A DNA stretch of 64,000 nt. Origin: Monodelphis domestica (Eukaryota > Chordata > Mammalia > Didelphimorphia > Didelphidae). A model generated the notes under the pieces. That model did not search any database. It was given only the letters and a program-made list of their open reading frames with translations, and was not told the origin of the DNA. Position 1 is the first letter of the stretch. The number at the start of each line of letters is the position of its first letter. The position numbers and the translations under genes were made by a program. Location of the stretch: the NCBI RefSeq assembly GCF_027887165.1, contig NC_077232.1, positions 4,667,895-4,731,894 of the forward strand. Reading direction: 5' to 3'. Below are positions 63,301 to 64,000 of the stretch, piece by piece.

Positions 63301-63382
<82 letters not shown>
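63205..63382. repeat. GA/GACA microsatellite
   Basis: Ends in about 36 uninterrupted GA units; lies 3' of the ETNPPL-like segment. Confidence 0.93.
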
Positions 63383-63384
<2 letters not shown>

Positions 63385-63606
63385 GCTCTGGCCTCCTCTT
63401 TTTGGGGAGGGGAGGAACTTATTCGATGTTTAATTCCCGGATTTCAATTTCTCAAAGAGCACAACAAATGAAGCACTCGCATTCCCAAAGGTCCAGTAAG
63501 GATTTCCTAGAACAGATGTTGGATTAGCAGTTCCGGTTTGCCCAGGACTTATTGATTAGGCTATTTACAACTTCAAACAGAATGAAAAATGGCTCTCTGC
63601 AACCCA

Positions 63607-64000
<394 letters not shown>

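Overview
The window looks like nuclear DNA of a marsupial. It has spliced vertebrate genes with GT-AG introns and many ancient L2 (CR1-clade) and MIR-type repeats. It also has tRNA-derived SINEs and L1 3' ends of the kind that fill marsupial genomes, and two solo LTRs. Genus cannot be fixed from sequence alone, and repeat family names are from memory, not a library search.

The only complete gene I can support is TPCN2, the endolysosomal two-pore cation channel TPC2, on the minus strand from 35385 (start) to 22771 (stop). I placed 25 coding exons. All have AG acceptors and GT donors, and the phases join into one frame of 757 codons plus stop (human TPC2 is 752 residues). It sits in a GC-rich block of about 20 kb (roughly 15.8-36 kb) with a CpG-rich 5' end. 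At the right edge, on the minus strand, is a partial coding segment (63607-64000) closely matching the C-terminal part of ethanolamine-phosphate phospho-lyase (ETNPPL). It may be true terminal exons or a retrocopy.

Layout: 1-15.8 kb holds L2, MIR/SINE and L1 fragments, two long pyrimidine arrays, a 65-bp minisatellite grown from an L2 tail, and an L1 3' end that is tandemly duplicated inside an older L1. 15.8-20.2 kb is GC-rich, CpG-rich and without a recognisable gene. 20.2-22.7 kb holds an ATC/ACC trinucleotide array and the probable TPCN2 3' UTR with a G-rich minisatellite. 22.7-35.4 kb is TPCN2. 36.05-37.7 kb is a purine-only array upstream of its promoter. 37.7-63.2 kb is dispersed repeats, two related solo LTRs each lodged in an L1, and GA/CT microsatellites.

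The standout property is the density of tandem arrays in and around TPCN2: six introns carry one, three of them with visible higher-order periodicity, and the 3' UTR and upstream flank carry others. I found no new enzymatic or defence system and do not claim one.
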